From an uncultured Saprospiraceae bacterium (GTDB taxonomy: Bacteria > Bacteroidota > Bacteroidia > Chitinophagales > Saprospiraceae), in assembly GCA_938016265.1 (NCBI GenBank), contig CALLWB010000070.1, positions 42,994-106,993 on the forward strand: 64,000 nt of DNA, in the 5' to 3' direction. Position numbers and translations under genes: made by a program. Below the pieces are notes generated by a model. The model saw only the letters and a program-made list of their open reading frames with translations. It searched no databases and was not told where the DNA came from. Shown here piece after piece: positions 1-8,058 of this stretch (position 1 is the first letter of the stretch; each line of letters begins with the position of its first letter).

Positions 1-2700
1 CAAACTCGTCCTTCAAATACAGGTCAAAGTAGTGCTAGCACAGCTAACACTAGCGGACTACAAGCTCAAGTGGAACAACTGACTCAAGCAAAAAAAGCCC
101 TAGAAGAAGAACGAAACCAGCTGGTAAAAGGAATAGAAATATTAAAAAATGAGAATGAACAACTAAAATCAGCGGATCCGGTAGTTATGTCCGAGGGTGA
201 TTTAGCAGATGCATTTCAATTGCTGAAAACAGATCACCAAAATCTGGCGAAAGCTTACCAGCACATGGAGCAGGAGAAGCAAAAGTTGGTCAGCAAGTTA
301 GAAGAAGGGGGTGTTGCTGCCGAAGACCCTGAAGCAGAAAAAAAGATATCCGAACTATATGCTGAAGTCCAACAGCTCAAAAAAACCAACCGTACACTTG
401 ACCTCGAACGAGGGAAATTGGCCAAAGATGTTGAAAGGTTGACCTCTGGTGCTTCTAATGAGGATCTTTCTGACCACTCTCAGGAGCAGTACACTAAGAT
501 GAAGTTTGAAAACCAGGAGAATCGGGATAAAATCGAAAAACTGGAGGAAGACCAACTAGAACTTAATAAACAGCTTCGCAGCCTGCAAGAAGAAAAAGAT
601 CAATTATCTAAATCGCTGGAGGATGTCGGCAGTTCCTCAGGAGATCTCCAGGCAAAATTAAAAGAAACCAGAGATCAACTCAGTTCGCTAAAGGATGAAA
701 AAGAGGAGTTGTTTGTTTCAAAAACAGAAATAGAAGCTTCCTATCAAAAGATATTCGCTGCAAATAAAGCGCTTGAAGAAGAAAAAGAAAAACTATTTGC
801 CGATCTCAGTAAATTAGAATCTGGGACAGAAGCGGATAAATCCATCCTCGATCGCACCAAAGAACAAACCGATAAACTCAAAGCAGAAAAAGCGACGCTC
901 CTAAAAGAAAAGAGTACCCTCGTCAATCAACAAAAAGCACTTGAGAAACAACAGAAAGCCCTGTTAAAAACCAAGGATGACCTCACTGCAAAACTAGAGG
1001 AATCCACAAAACAGGTTAAAGATGTTTCTAATGAATTTAACACCCTGAAGAAAGAAATGACTGCACTTTCGAAGGAAAAAGAAAACCTTTCTGGAGGAAA
1101 ATCGGAGGCAGAAAAACAAAAAAAGAAACTAGAAGAAACCATAAAAGCACTGGAAGCAGAAAAACAAAAACTGTATACCGAGTTTCAAAAGTTAGAATCC
1201 GGGTCTGCATCTGATAAAACGGTGCTTGAACGGCTTCAAGAAGAAGTCGCGCAATCTACAAAAGAAAAAGAGCTCTTACAAGCAAGAAATGAAGACCTCA
1301 TTGCGGCCAAAAGAGAAACTGAAAACACTGTAAAAAGTCTTGAAAAAGAGCTCAAAATCAGCACCGACACTCAAAAGAAATCAACGAGTGAGATAGAAGA
1401 ACTTCATGCCTCTCTACAAAGAACGAGACAAGTAAATGCCAAACTCCAGGAAGAAAAGGAGGAACTAATAGCCAACAAACAAGAACTGGAGGCAGCAAAA
1501 CACGACCTCGGGAAGAGTATCGAGCCGCTAGAGAAGGAAAAAGAAGAATTGTTTAATGAGTTAAAACAACTGGAAGGCCATAACAAGTCAACAGAAAACA
1601 TGCTGGCCAAAGCACAGGAAGAAATTCTAAAACTAAAAGAAGAGAATGCAGAGATCGCCGGCCGTTTCAGAGAGATAGAAAACAACTTCCTAGATTCTGG
1701 CAAAAAAATCGCCGCCCTAGAAAAAGCAAAGGAGAATCTATACGGGACCGTGCAACACCTAGAAGCCACTTCTAAAGACTTTGATACGGAAATGCTTTCT
1801 TTCCAGAAAAAGGTATCCACATTAACCTCAGAGAAAAAAGACTTGCTTGCGAGTCAATCCTATCTCCAAAAAACGAAAGAGCAACTCACTCAAAAAGTAG
1901 TAGAGCTAGAAGACGAACGCGACAAAATGCTACTCGACTTCCAAAAAATGAATACGAATGTAGAACAGTACCTTGAAGACGGCACCGAAAAGAATGCGCA
2001 AATCAAAAACCTGAAGGACGAAAAAGAAGAACTCCGAAAAGAGCGGGATAAGTTTGCTAAGGAAAATACTGTCCTTGTACAAAAGGTCAAAATCTTCGAA
2101 GATAGCAATGCCCAAAATGCCTCCGGACTTGGTGTGCTACAAGAAAAATACGAGTCACTAATGACAGAGAGTGATTCCTTAAAAGATTCGCTGAATCTAG
2201 AAATTCAAGCACTCAAAAAACAACTTTCCAGCACTGAAAAAGACAGCAAATTCTCAGGCGCCGAGCACGAAACAGCCATCCATACCCTAAAAACAAATCT
2301 GAAAGCAGCGGAGAAAGACGTCATCAAACTCAAGGAGGAAAATGACAAACTTGTACGCGAGAAAGCCGTCCTTGAAACGAAACTTGCCGAACGGCCAGAA
2401 GCGCCACCGCCAGTTGCAGAACCAGAACCAACAAAACCAGAAGTGCCAGAAGAACTACCAGATGTCTACAACATCATCATACAAGTATTACCAGACAACG
2501 ACGAGTACGATGTCGAACTTCCGCCAGAAATGACTGGAGAAGAAATCATCGTCGAATTTATGGAAGCTGGCGTACTCGATACTTCTTCCAGCTACAAATT
2601 GACCATTCAACGCTCAGGACAAACCATCTCCGCCAAAAAAACACTCGCAGGTGCCGGAATACAAGAAGGCGACTACGTAAATGTTGAAACCGTGGGGTAA
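1..2700 (+). CDS. Giant coiled-coil protein with ubiquitin-like C-terminal domain (5' end outside window)
   Basis: The frame is open from base 1: there is no stop between the window edge and the first possible start (a GTG at 70), so this is the 3' part of a longer gene. Nearly 800 visible residues are an almost unbroken K/E/L/Q-rich coiled coil with a loosely recurring module (EKEKL, then a K-LE-SG turn, then a D/E-rich restart) every 100-130 residues. A proline/glutamate linker (RPEAPPPVAEPEPTKP) follows, then about 80 residues starting at PDVYNIII with alternating strands and one helix, resembling the beta-grasp (ubiquitin/EsaB-YukD-like) fold. No membrane segment is visible in this part. 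The product could be a structural filament or a scaffold; the function is unknown. It ends at a strong terminator shared with the convergent neighbour. Coiled-coil call is firm; the beta-grasp call is inference. Confidence 0.85.
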   Translation, partial: QTRPSNTGQSSASTANTSGLQAQVEQLTQAKKALEEERNQLVKGIEILKNENEQLKSADPVVMSEGDLADAFQLLKTDHQNLAKAYQHMEQEKQKLVSKLEEGGVAAEDPEAEKKISELYAEVQQLKKTNRTLDLERGKLAKDVERLTSGASNEDLSDHSQEQYTKMKFENQENRDKIEKLEEDQLELNKQLRSLQEEKDQLSKSLEDVGSSSGDLQAKLKETRDQLSSLKDEKEELFVSKTEIEASYQKIFAANKALEEEKEKLFADLSKLESGTEADKSILDRTKEQTDKLKAEKATLLKEKSTLVNQQKALEKQQKALLKTKDDLTAKLEESTKQVKDVSNEFNTLKKEMTALSKEKENLSGGKSEAEKQKKKLEETIKALEAEKQKLYTEFQKLESGSASDKTVLERLQEEVAQSTKEKELLQARNEDLIAAKRETENTVKSLEKELKISTDTQKKSTSEIEELHASLQRTRQVNAKLQEEKEELIANKQELEAAKHDLGKSIEPLEKEKEELFNELKQLEGHNKSTENMLAKAQEEILKLKEENAEIAGRFREIENNFLDSGKKIAALEKAKENLYGTVQHLEATSKDFDTEMLSFQKKVSTLTSEKKDLLASQSYLQKTKEQLTQKVVELEDERDKMLLDFQKMNTNVEQYLEDGTEKNAQIKNLKDEKEELRKERDKFAKENTVLVQKVKIFEDSNAQNASGLGVLQEKYESLMTESDSLKDSLNLEIQALKKQLSSTEKDSKFSGAEHETAIHTLKTNLKAAEKDVIKLKEENDKLVREKAVLETKLAERPEAPPPVAEPEPTKPEVPEELPDVYNIIIQVLPDNDEYDVELPPEMTGEEIIVEFMEAGVLDTSSSYKLTIQRSGQTISAKKTLAGAGIQEGDYVNVETVG

Positions 2701-2743
2701 TAATGAGTGAATGGGAGATTGAGATATATTTTAATATTTGAAT

Positions 2744-2788
2744 AAAAAAACGGTAGTATTTGTCTAGACAAATACTACCGTTTTTTTT
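2744..2788. terminator. Perfect palindromic bidirectional terminator
   Basis: Bases 2751-2780 form a perfect 30-bp palindrome (arm CGGTAGTATTTGTCT) flanked by an A-run on the left and a T-run on the right, so it reads as a rho-independent terminator on both strands. It sits between the convergent genes ending at 2700 (+) and 2874 (-). Confidence 0.93.
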
Positions 2789-2873
2789 GGTTGTAGCAAG
2801 TTATTCTCGAAATTCTAGCGCAAAAATTTTTAACTAATTCTCGCGTTAAAAACATTCACACAATTACGCATTA

Positions 2874-4982
2874 TTAACACTCCTTTGGTCGTTCTCCAAT
2901 TCCAGATTCTTTTATCAATGCAGCAAGGCGCTTCTCAAAAAAGTCAAGCAGCAAGTTCGTGATATTAAGCTCAATTTCAACACGTCGGTATTCGCCTCCC
3001 TTTTCGCTGGCAGGGTGTTCATAGGCGCCAATGCTTATTGGTACTTTCATAAAATCGAGTTGTTGTTTTACTGTCCAAGCCCTTGCTAATCCAAGCTCCA
3101 TGTTGCTGCGTAGGCTGGTAGTGATCGCAGATGGAGTCGACTTATCTGTCGCCATACCATTCAAGAAATGGGTGTAATAAGTACCCGCAGGTATATCTAA
3201 AGATCGTTTGTAAGTAGCTCCTTTGAAGGCATGACCATCAGTATGTCCTTCGAGGTAGATATAAAATTTCTCTTTGCAGCGCATGCTTTCTTCACAATAT
3301 TTCTGTAGCACTTCGCTGTCTACCCACGTAGCTATTTTACGATAGTACTCCGGGTCTCCCATTTTAGCAAGATCGATATTCTGACACATAAAGGTGGAGA
3401 TGATATATTTCACCCCGATATTACCAAGTGGCGTATATCTTGCCAGTGTTTCACATGGAAGCTTGTCACTATTCAATGCGGCTTGCATGATGGCTGCTGA
3501 TTTTGGTCCAAATGCTTCCCGTTCTGCGTGGGTTTCTTTGTGGGCCTGTTTTACTAGTTCGATGTAGCGGCATTGATAAACTTTTCCTTCTAATCGGAGG
3601 ACTCTACAAGCGAGTTCATCATCAAACTCTAGTTTATTTTTCTTTTTTAGCTTATCGATTTGTGTCAGATAACCTTTTCCTTTATCACATGGACTCATAT
3701 GTCCTTTTATGGCCCACGATTTTACTTGTGCGATCTTATCACAGTAAAAATTCTTTAGTTCGTAAGGCCCCGTTAGGGTATCCTCCCCATCAATAAACTC
3801 TTTCCAGGTAGTATTAAGCGCTTCGATATCTGCTTCATAGTCTTTCAGTTTGGCTTCAAGGTTTTTGATTTTTTCCAGGGTGGTATCATCTAATTCTGGT
3901 TCAAACTCTTCTTGGACATCTGCAATGTTTTTTAGCATTTGTGCGCCCTTGTCGCATGCTTCGATGGTGCCAATCATGGTGTAGGCCTTGATTTGAGCGT
4001 CCTTGTGGCAATACTCTCCAGTTAGTCCGGCGGTGCCTTTATTCAGCGTGTCTGTCGGCACAAACTCTTTCCAGGCGGCTTCCAGTTTGGCCATATCGCC
4101 AGTGAAGTTGCCTGATTCTTTCTCCAGCCATTTAATTTTTGCTGCTAGATCTTCTGGTATCTTATGCGTATTTGTTTTTTTAAGTTTGTTGATTTTTTCA
4201 AGCATTTCAGAGCCGTTTTTACAAACATCTGTTGCTGCACGGAGCATATACACTTTCATAGTAGGAATAGAATAACATTCCATCAGAGGAAAATCCGTTT
4301 CAAAGCCCGGAGACTCGTCGGTTTCTATAAATTCTTTCCAGGCGGGGCCTAGTTCTTTCAGGCCTGCAAACAGCTCTTTTGTTGCGGTAACTTTGGGTGC
4401 TAGTCCTTCGACGTCTTTTATTTCCAGAGTGGTGTGTTCTGCTAGTTTCAGCACTCTTTTTTCGAACATGTCCTTGGCTTTTCCGACTTCTGCATCGCAG
4501 TAGTGCGCCCAATATTTCATGTAGGAAAATTTGGCGAGTGTGCCTTTTTCGCAGACGCGGCCGCCATTTTCAATATTGAGGTCGGACATTGCTACTGTTC
4601 CATTTTTGAGGAATATTTTCCAGACTTTATCGACGGCGTGGTAGGCCTTTATTTTCCCTTCCAAATCGACAAACTTTTCCTTGAAACCTTCTATCGTGCT
4701 GTACATCGGCTCCCCAATTTTTCTGACCTCAGCCATTAGTTCTTCTGAGTTATTTATTTCGTCAGCGCAAAAGTGATCATTGGCATACATCAGGCAATAC
4801 TTAGCGTAATTTTCCGTCTGATCTTTAGACGGTTTGACCAATTGACTGATGTTGGAGGTTTTACTATCGGCTAAAAATTCTGTCCAGGTATCTTCAAAGT
4901 TGACAAACTGGGCGGAAATATTCTGCGAAAGCAGGAAAAACAAAATAAACAAACTGGATAGTCTGGTAAGGTGGAAATACAT
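2874..4982 (-). CDS. Secreted OmpA-like protein with five internal cysteine-bearing repeats
   Basis: The 702-residue product starts with a clear Sec signal (MYFHLTRLSSLFILFFLL ... SAQ). The middle holds about five copies of a degenerate ~100-residue unit: a W-K/T-x-F motif (TWTEFL, VWKIFL, AWKEFI, AWKEFV, TWKEFI), then a Tyr/Cys motif (for example EYCHKDAQ), then a second Cys (ACDKGAQ, PCDKGKG), then a coiled-coil-like K/E segment. The last ~140 residues resemble a divergent OmpA/MotB peptidoglycan-binding domain (YLEGHTDG, ELGLARAWTVKQQL, GEYRRVEIEL). It is therefore probably a periplasmic or outer-membrane-attached envelope protein that anchors to peptidoglycan. The paired cysteines suggest disulfides in each repeat. 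Monocistronic and convergent with the coiled-coil gene. Confidence 0.82.
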   Translation of the reverse strand: MYFHLTRLSSLFILFFLLSQNISAQFVNFEDTWTEFLADSKTSNISQLVKPSKDQTENYAKYCLMYANDHFCADEINNSEELMAEVRKIGEPMYSTIEGFKEKFVDLEGKIKAYHAVDKVWKIFLKNGTVAMSDLNIENGGRVCEKGTLAKFSYMKYWAHYCDAEVGKAKDMFEKRVLKLAEHTTLEIKDVEGLAPKVTATKELFAGLKELGPAWKEFIETDESPGFETDFPLMECYSIPTMKVYMLRAATDVCKNGSEMLEKINKLKKTNTHKIPEDLAAKIKWLEKESGNFTGDMAKLEAAWKEFVPTDTLNKGTAGLTGEYCHKDAQIKAYTMIGTIEACDKGAQMLKNIADVQEEFEPELDDTTLEKIKNLEAKLKDYEADIEALNTTWKEFIDGEDTLTGPYELKNFYCDKIAQVKSWAIKGHMSPCDKGKGYLTQIDKLKKKNKLEFDDELACRVLRLEGKVYQCRYIELVKQAHKETHAEREAFGPKSAAIMQAALNSDKLPCETLARYTPLGNIGVKYIISTFMCQNIDLAKMGDPEYYRKIATWVDSEVLQKYCEESMRCKEKFYIYLEGHTDGHAFKGATYKRSLDIPAGTYYTHFLNGMATDKSTPSAITTSLRSNMELGLARAWTVKQQLDFMKVPISIGAYEHPASEKGGEYRRVEIELNITNLLLDFFEKRLAALIKESGIGERPKEC

Positions 4983-5164
4983 AATTCGTTGGATTATTGG
5001 GTTTTAAATATTCTTTAGGTCAAAAAACATAAACTATTGATTATCCTAAGTTTCTAAAAATAGGAATTTTTTTAATAAATATGTGATAGTTATTGAGTTA
5101 TTAGCTGTATTTGGTTATTAAGTTATTCGGTATATTTGGTAGTAGTATTCCGACAACCAGCAAC

Positions 5165-5372
5165 AGTACGGAGACGCATTGCAACGCATCTCAACGTACC
5201 ACATAAATACCATTAACTATTACTCCATTAACCATTAACCAATGTTTTCAGCGAAATCAACGGCTCTAAGTACGGAGACGCATTGCAATGCATCTCAACG
5301 TTCCACGCAAATACCATTAACTATTACTCCATTAACCATTAACCAATGTTTTCAGCGAAATCAACGGCTCTA
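5165..5372 (+). repeat. 104-bp tandem duplication (two copies) containing a palindromic element
   Basis: Copy 1 is 5165-5268 and copy 2 is 5269-5372, differing at only a few bases. Each begins with a palindrome-like element (GAGACGCATTGCAATGCATC-type), continues with TTAACCATTA-type words and ends with the sequence ATGTTTTCAGCG...CTCTAAG. Copy 2 supplies the start codon and first nine codons of the gene at 5346; copy 1 holds the same ATG at 5242, but 104 is not a multiple of 3, so that copy is out of frame. The rest of 4983-5164 shows no gene. Confidence 0.92.
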
Positions 5373-5918
5373 AGTGAGAAAACACATAAAATTTTGCTTT
5401 ACGCGAATGATACGCAGCTCACCTACCAACAGACCATCAACTATTGGAAAACCAGCCCTGCGTTTTGCGCCTTCTGGATCCAACAATTGCAAGCCTCCCC
5501 ATTCACAGGATACACCTGGGAAACACCATCGATCACCACAAAAACAGTCGACCGTCCCTTCGAATGTGTCACGGTTTATAACGCTCTATTTCAAGGATTA
5601 AGCCCGGAAATACAAGCATTTGAAGATTGTTTTTCTAAAGAAAATCCAGTCGTTGATTTTCCAAACCTGAGCGGAGATGCACATTTGGTTGTTCCTTGTC
5701 CACTAGCAAAAGAAAGTTGTTATACGCATATTGCCTGCTTTACGCAGAATGCGCCGATGTCCCAGCAGTTGGCACTCTGGCAAAAAGTAGGTGCGACTGC
5801 TGCGGTTCGCCTTTCTGAAAAACCGATGTGGATCAGTACTGCAGGGATGGGTATCTATTGGCTTCATGTCCGTTTTGATAGCAGGCCGAAGTACTACAGA
5901 CACCGGGAATATTGCTAG
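5346..5918 (+). CDS. DUF6940-like protein of unknown function
   Basis: A 190-residue soluble protein with no signal peptide or membrane segment. The segments AHLVVPCP, SCYTHIACFTQNAP and especially the C-terminal STAGMGIYWLHVRFDSRPKY match my memory of the DUF6940 family, whose function is unknown. The length agrees with that family. The start lies in the second copy of a 104-bp tandem duplication, so residues 1-9 (MFSAKSTAL) may not be ancestral; the family-like sequence begins near KTHKILLY. It appears monocistronic. Confidence 0.72.
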   Translation: MFSAKSTALSEKTHKILLYANDTQLTYQQTINYWKTSPAFCAFWIQQLQASPFTGYTWETPSITTKTVDRPFECVTVYNALFQGLSPEIQAFEDCFSKENPVVDFPNLSGDAHLVVPCPLAKESCYTHIACFTQNAPMSQQLALWQKVGATAAVRLSEKPMWISTAGMGIYWLHVRFDSRPKYYRHREYC

Positions 5919-6013
5919 TTGTTGGGTTATTTGGTATATTGAGTATAAAGCAATTGGTAGCTTATCTTGCCCATATCTGTTAATCCGTTTGGAAGTAAAT
6001 CATTAACATTAAA

Positions 6014-6760
6014 ATGAAGGAAGAAGACATACTTGATTCCGATCAAATTGAAAAATATTCAGAGGATGATTACGTTCAAAGGATTTCTGCTTTAGAACTT
6101 CAGGAAAATCTTGGTACTGAGATAGAATGGACACCGTTAATATCGAGTATTGAAAGCAACAGATTTTACCGCCTAATGCATGTTGATGGAGAAACTATAA
6201 AATGGGCAGGTTCTATTGGTGTTTATATTCTATCCTTATTGTTTCTTATGCCTCTAGGACTTTTGGGATTGTCTTCCAGTTTTACTGATGGCTCGAATTT
6301 TCTTTTCCTTTTTTATGGAATTTTCTTTTTAGGAACCGGACTTATGTTTATTGAATATTACTCTATTCCTTTAGTTTTCAATAAACGAAATGGATTGTTT
6401 TACAAACCAAGGAGATCTCTTTTTGTGAAGCTGATGATGATGAAATGGGTAAACTCTTTTCTCGAAAAAAAATATACATCATTTTATTCCAAATATTATA
6501 AGCCAATTCTCTCAAAAAATACCTTATCCGTAAAATTGAAAGACATCAAGGCTATTCAGGTTTTACGGAAAGAAGATAAAATGGAAGATTCAGTATTATA
6601 TTCCTACGAATTAAATCTAATCCTTCAAAACCATCAAAGATGGAATATAGTTGCTCAACTCTCTGACTTTGAGGTTCTAAAAGACGCACAAACACTAGCA
6701 AATTTTCTGGATGTTCCATTGCTTAGATGGGATAAAAGAAAAGAACTCAACCATCAATAA
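6014..6760 (+). CDS. Two-helix membrane protein of unknown function
   Basis: The 248-residue product has an acidic N-terminus, two hydrophobic helices at about 63-86 and 96-121, and a ~120-residue C-terminal soluble part containing alternating strands (LSVKLKDIKAIQVL, YELNLILQNHQRWNIV), followed by a helix. The arrangement resembles small bacterial membrane proteins with a PH-like cytosolic domain, but I cannot name the family. Its last 14 bases overlap the 3' end of the convergent MFS gene, so the two transcripts share antisense sequence. Confidence 0.7.
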   Translation: MKEEDILDSDQIEKYSEDDYVQRISALELQENLGTEIEWTPLISSIESNRFYRLMHVDGETIKWAGSIGVYILSLLFLMPLGLLGLSSSFTDGSNFLFLFYGIFFLGTGLMFIEYYSIPLVFNKRNGLFYKPRRSLFVKLMMMKWVNSFLEKKYTSFYSKYYKPILSKNTLSVKLKDIKAIQVLRKEDKMEDSVLYSYELNLILQNHQRWNIVAQLSDFEVLKDAQTLANFLDVPLLRWDKRKELNHQ

Positions 6761-7982
6761 CCAGTTTATCAGAAGCATTCCCCTTCAAAAACAACAAACC
6801 AACAAAAGATAACAAGGACAGCGCAGACATCAGATACCAAAGATGCGTAAAGCTGTATTGCTCTGCTACCCAAAGACCAATAATCGGAGCAAAAATGGCG
6901 CTACTAGAAAACATAACCGTAAACAATCCCATGTACTCCCCACGATTGTACGGCCGGCTCCTCTGTAAGGCAATGGTCGTGGTAAATGGAAAATTGATAA
7001 TCTCTCCAACCGAAACCAAAATCATACTCAAAACCGCCACCCACCAGTAAAATCCCAGGATATTATAAATTAGAAAGGAAAAACCAATGAGCATTACGCC
7101 TCCAATAATCGTTTCCATTTGCTGTTTGCGCTGCACAATAAGGTAGACGAGTGGCATTTCCAATAAGACAATAATAAACCCGTTAAAGGCCATCATATTA
7201 CCAACATCTGCTTCAGAAAAACCAAGCACCTCCTTACAAAAAACCGGAAATGAACTAAACAGTTGCATAAAGGCCACCGCATTCAAAAACAAACAAAACA
7301 AAAAGAGCAAATACCAATGATCGTTATAGGCAGAATGTGATTTTCGAAGGTCAACATTCGCACTTTCTTCTTCTGTCGCTTTTTCCTGATCTTCTTTGTT
7401 GGGCAATAATAGAATAAACATAAAAGCCGCCGCAATACAGGTAGCACCATCAATAATAAACAACCAATCATAGCCAAACCTGGAGGCAATCCAACCTGCA
7501 GCCCCTGCTCCTAATGCAAACCCCAAGTTGATCGCCAATCGATAGAGCGATAAGGACCGAGTATGGTTTTCTTTTGTAGAGTAAGCTCCCAACGAAGCGG
7601 AGCTAGCTGGACGAAAGGTATCCCCAATCATATTGGTAACAATAATTCCCCCACAAAGGAAATAAAAGTTCCGCAGGTACATCAATATGAAAAACATAAA
7701 ACCCACAGACAGCAGCGAATAAAACATCACTTTATAATAGCCAATCCGGTCTGTCAAATACCCTCCAATGAATCCGCCCAACAAGGAACCAATCCCAAAA
7801 CAACTAGCAGCAATCCCTGCCTGCGTCTTAGAATAGCCAAGCTGATCAGTTACGTAAATGGTAAGAAACAAGGTGACAATTGTGCCTGATCGATTGATAA
7901 GGGTAACAAAGGTGAGTAGCCAGATCTCCCTGGACAATCCAGTCAATGAATTTTTGTAAAGTTGTATGATTGAACGCAGCAT
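6747..7982 (-). CDS. Major facilitator superfamily transporter
   Basis: A 411-residue, very hydrophobic protein with about 12 transmembrane helices. The loop after helix 2 carries the MFS signature (GGYLTDRIGYYKV, of the G-x3-D-R-x-G-R/K type), and the central loop between the two six-helix halves is charged (NKEDQEKATEEESANVDLRK). The pattern of a short N-terminus (MLRSIIQLYKNSLTGL) followed by LTFVTLINRSG is typical of Bacteroidota MFS proteins of the drug/unknown-solute type. The substrate cannot be read from sequence. The start is an ATG at 7980-7982. No operon partner is seen; the 3' end overlaps the neighbour at 6014-6760 by 14 bp. Confidence 0.88.
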   Translation of the reverse strand: MLRSIIQLYKNSLTGLSREIWLLTFVTLINRSGTIVTLFLTIYVTDQLGYSKTQAGIAASCFGIGSLLGGFIGGYLTDRIGYYKVMFYSLLSVGFMFFILMYLRNFYFLCGGIIVTNMIGDTFRPASSASLGAYSTKENHTRSLSLYRLAINLGFALGAGAAGWIASRFGYDWLFIIDGATCIAAAFMFILLLPNKEDQEKATEEESANVDLRKSHSAYNDHWYLLFLFCLFLNAVAFMQLFSSFPVFCKEVLGFSEADVGNMMAFNGFIIVLLEMPLVYLIVQRKQQMETIIGGVMLIGFSFLIYNILGFYWWVAVLSMILVSVGEIINFPFTTTIALQRSRPYNRGEYMGLFTVMFSSSAIFAPIIGLWVAEQYSFTHLWYLMSALSLLSFVGLLFLKGNASDKLVIDG

Positions 7983-8058
7983 ATCTTCCCAAGTTGAAAG
8001 GGGATAACATTAGGAATTGGGAAGTCGTTCCTTAAAAAAGAGCAATTTTGAGTTTAGT

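Noticed and set aside
744..2115. Several antisense ORFs rich in Ser and Phe under the coiled-coil gene
   Set aside because: They are complements of Lys/Glu-rich codons (AAA, GAA) and have no independent features.
5161..5372. CRISPR array
   Set aside because: Only two directly abutting 104-bp copies without spacers; it is a simple tandem duplication.
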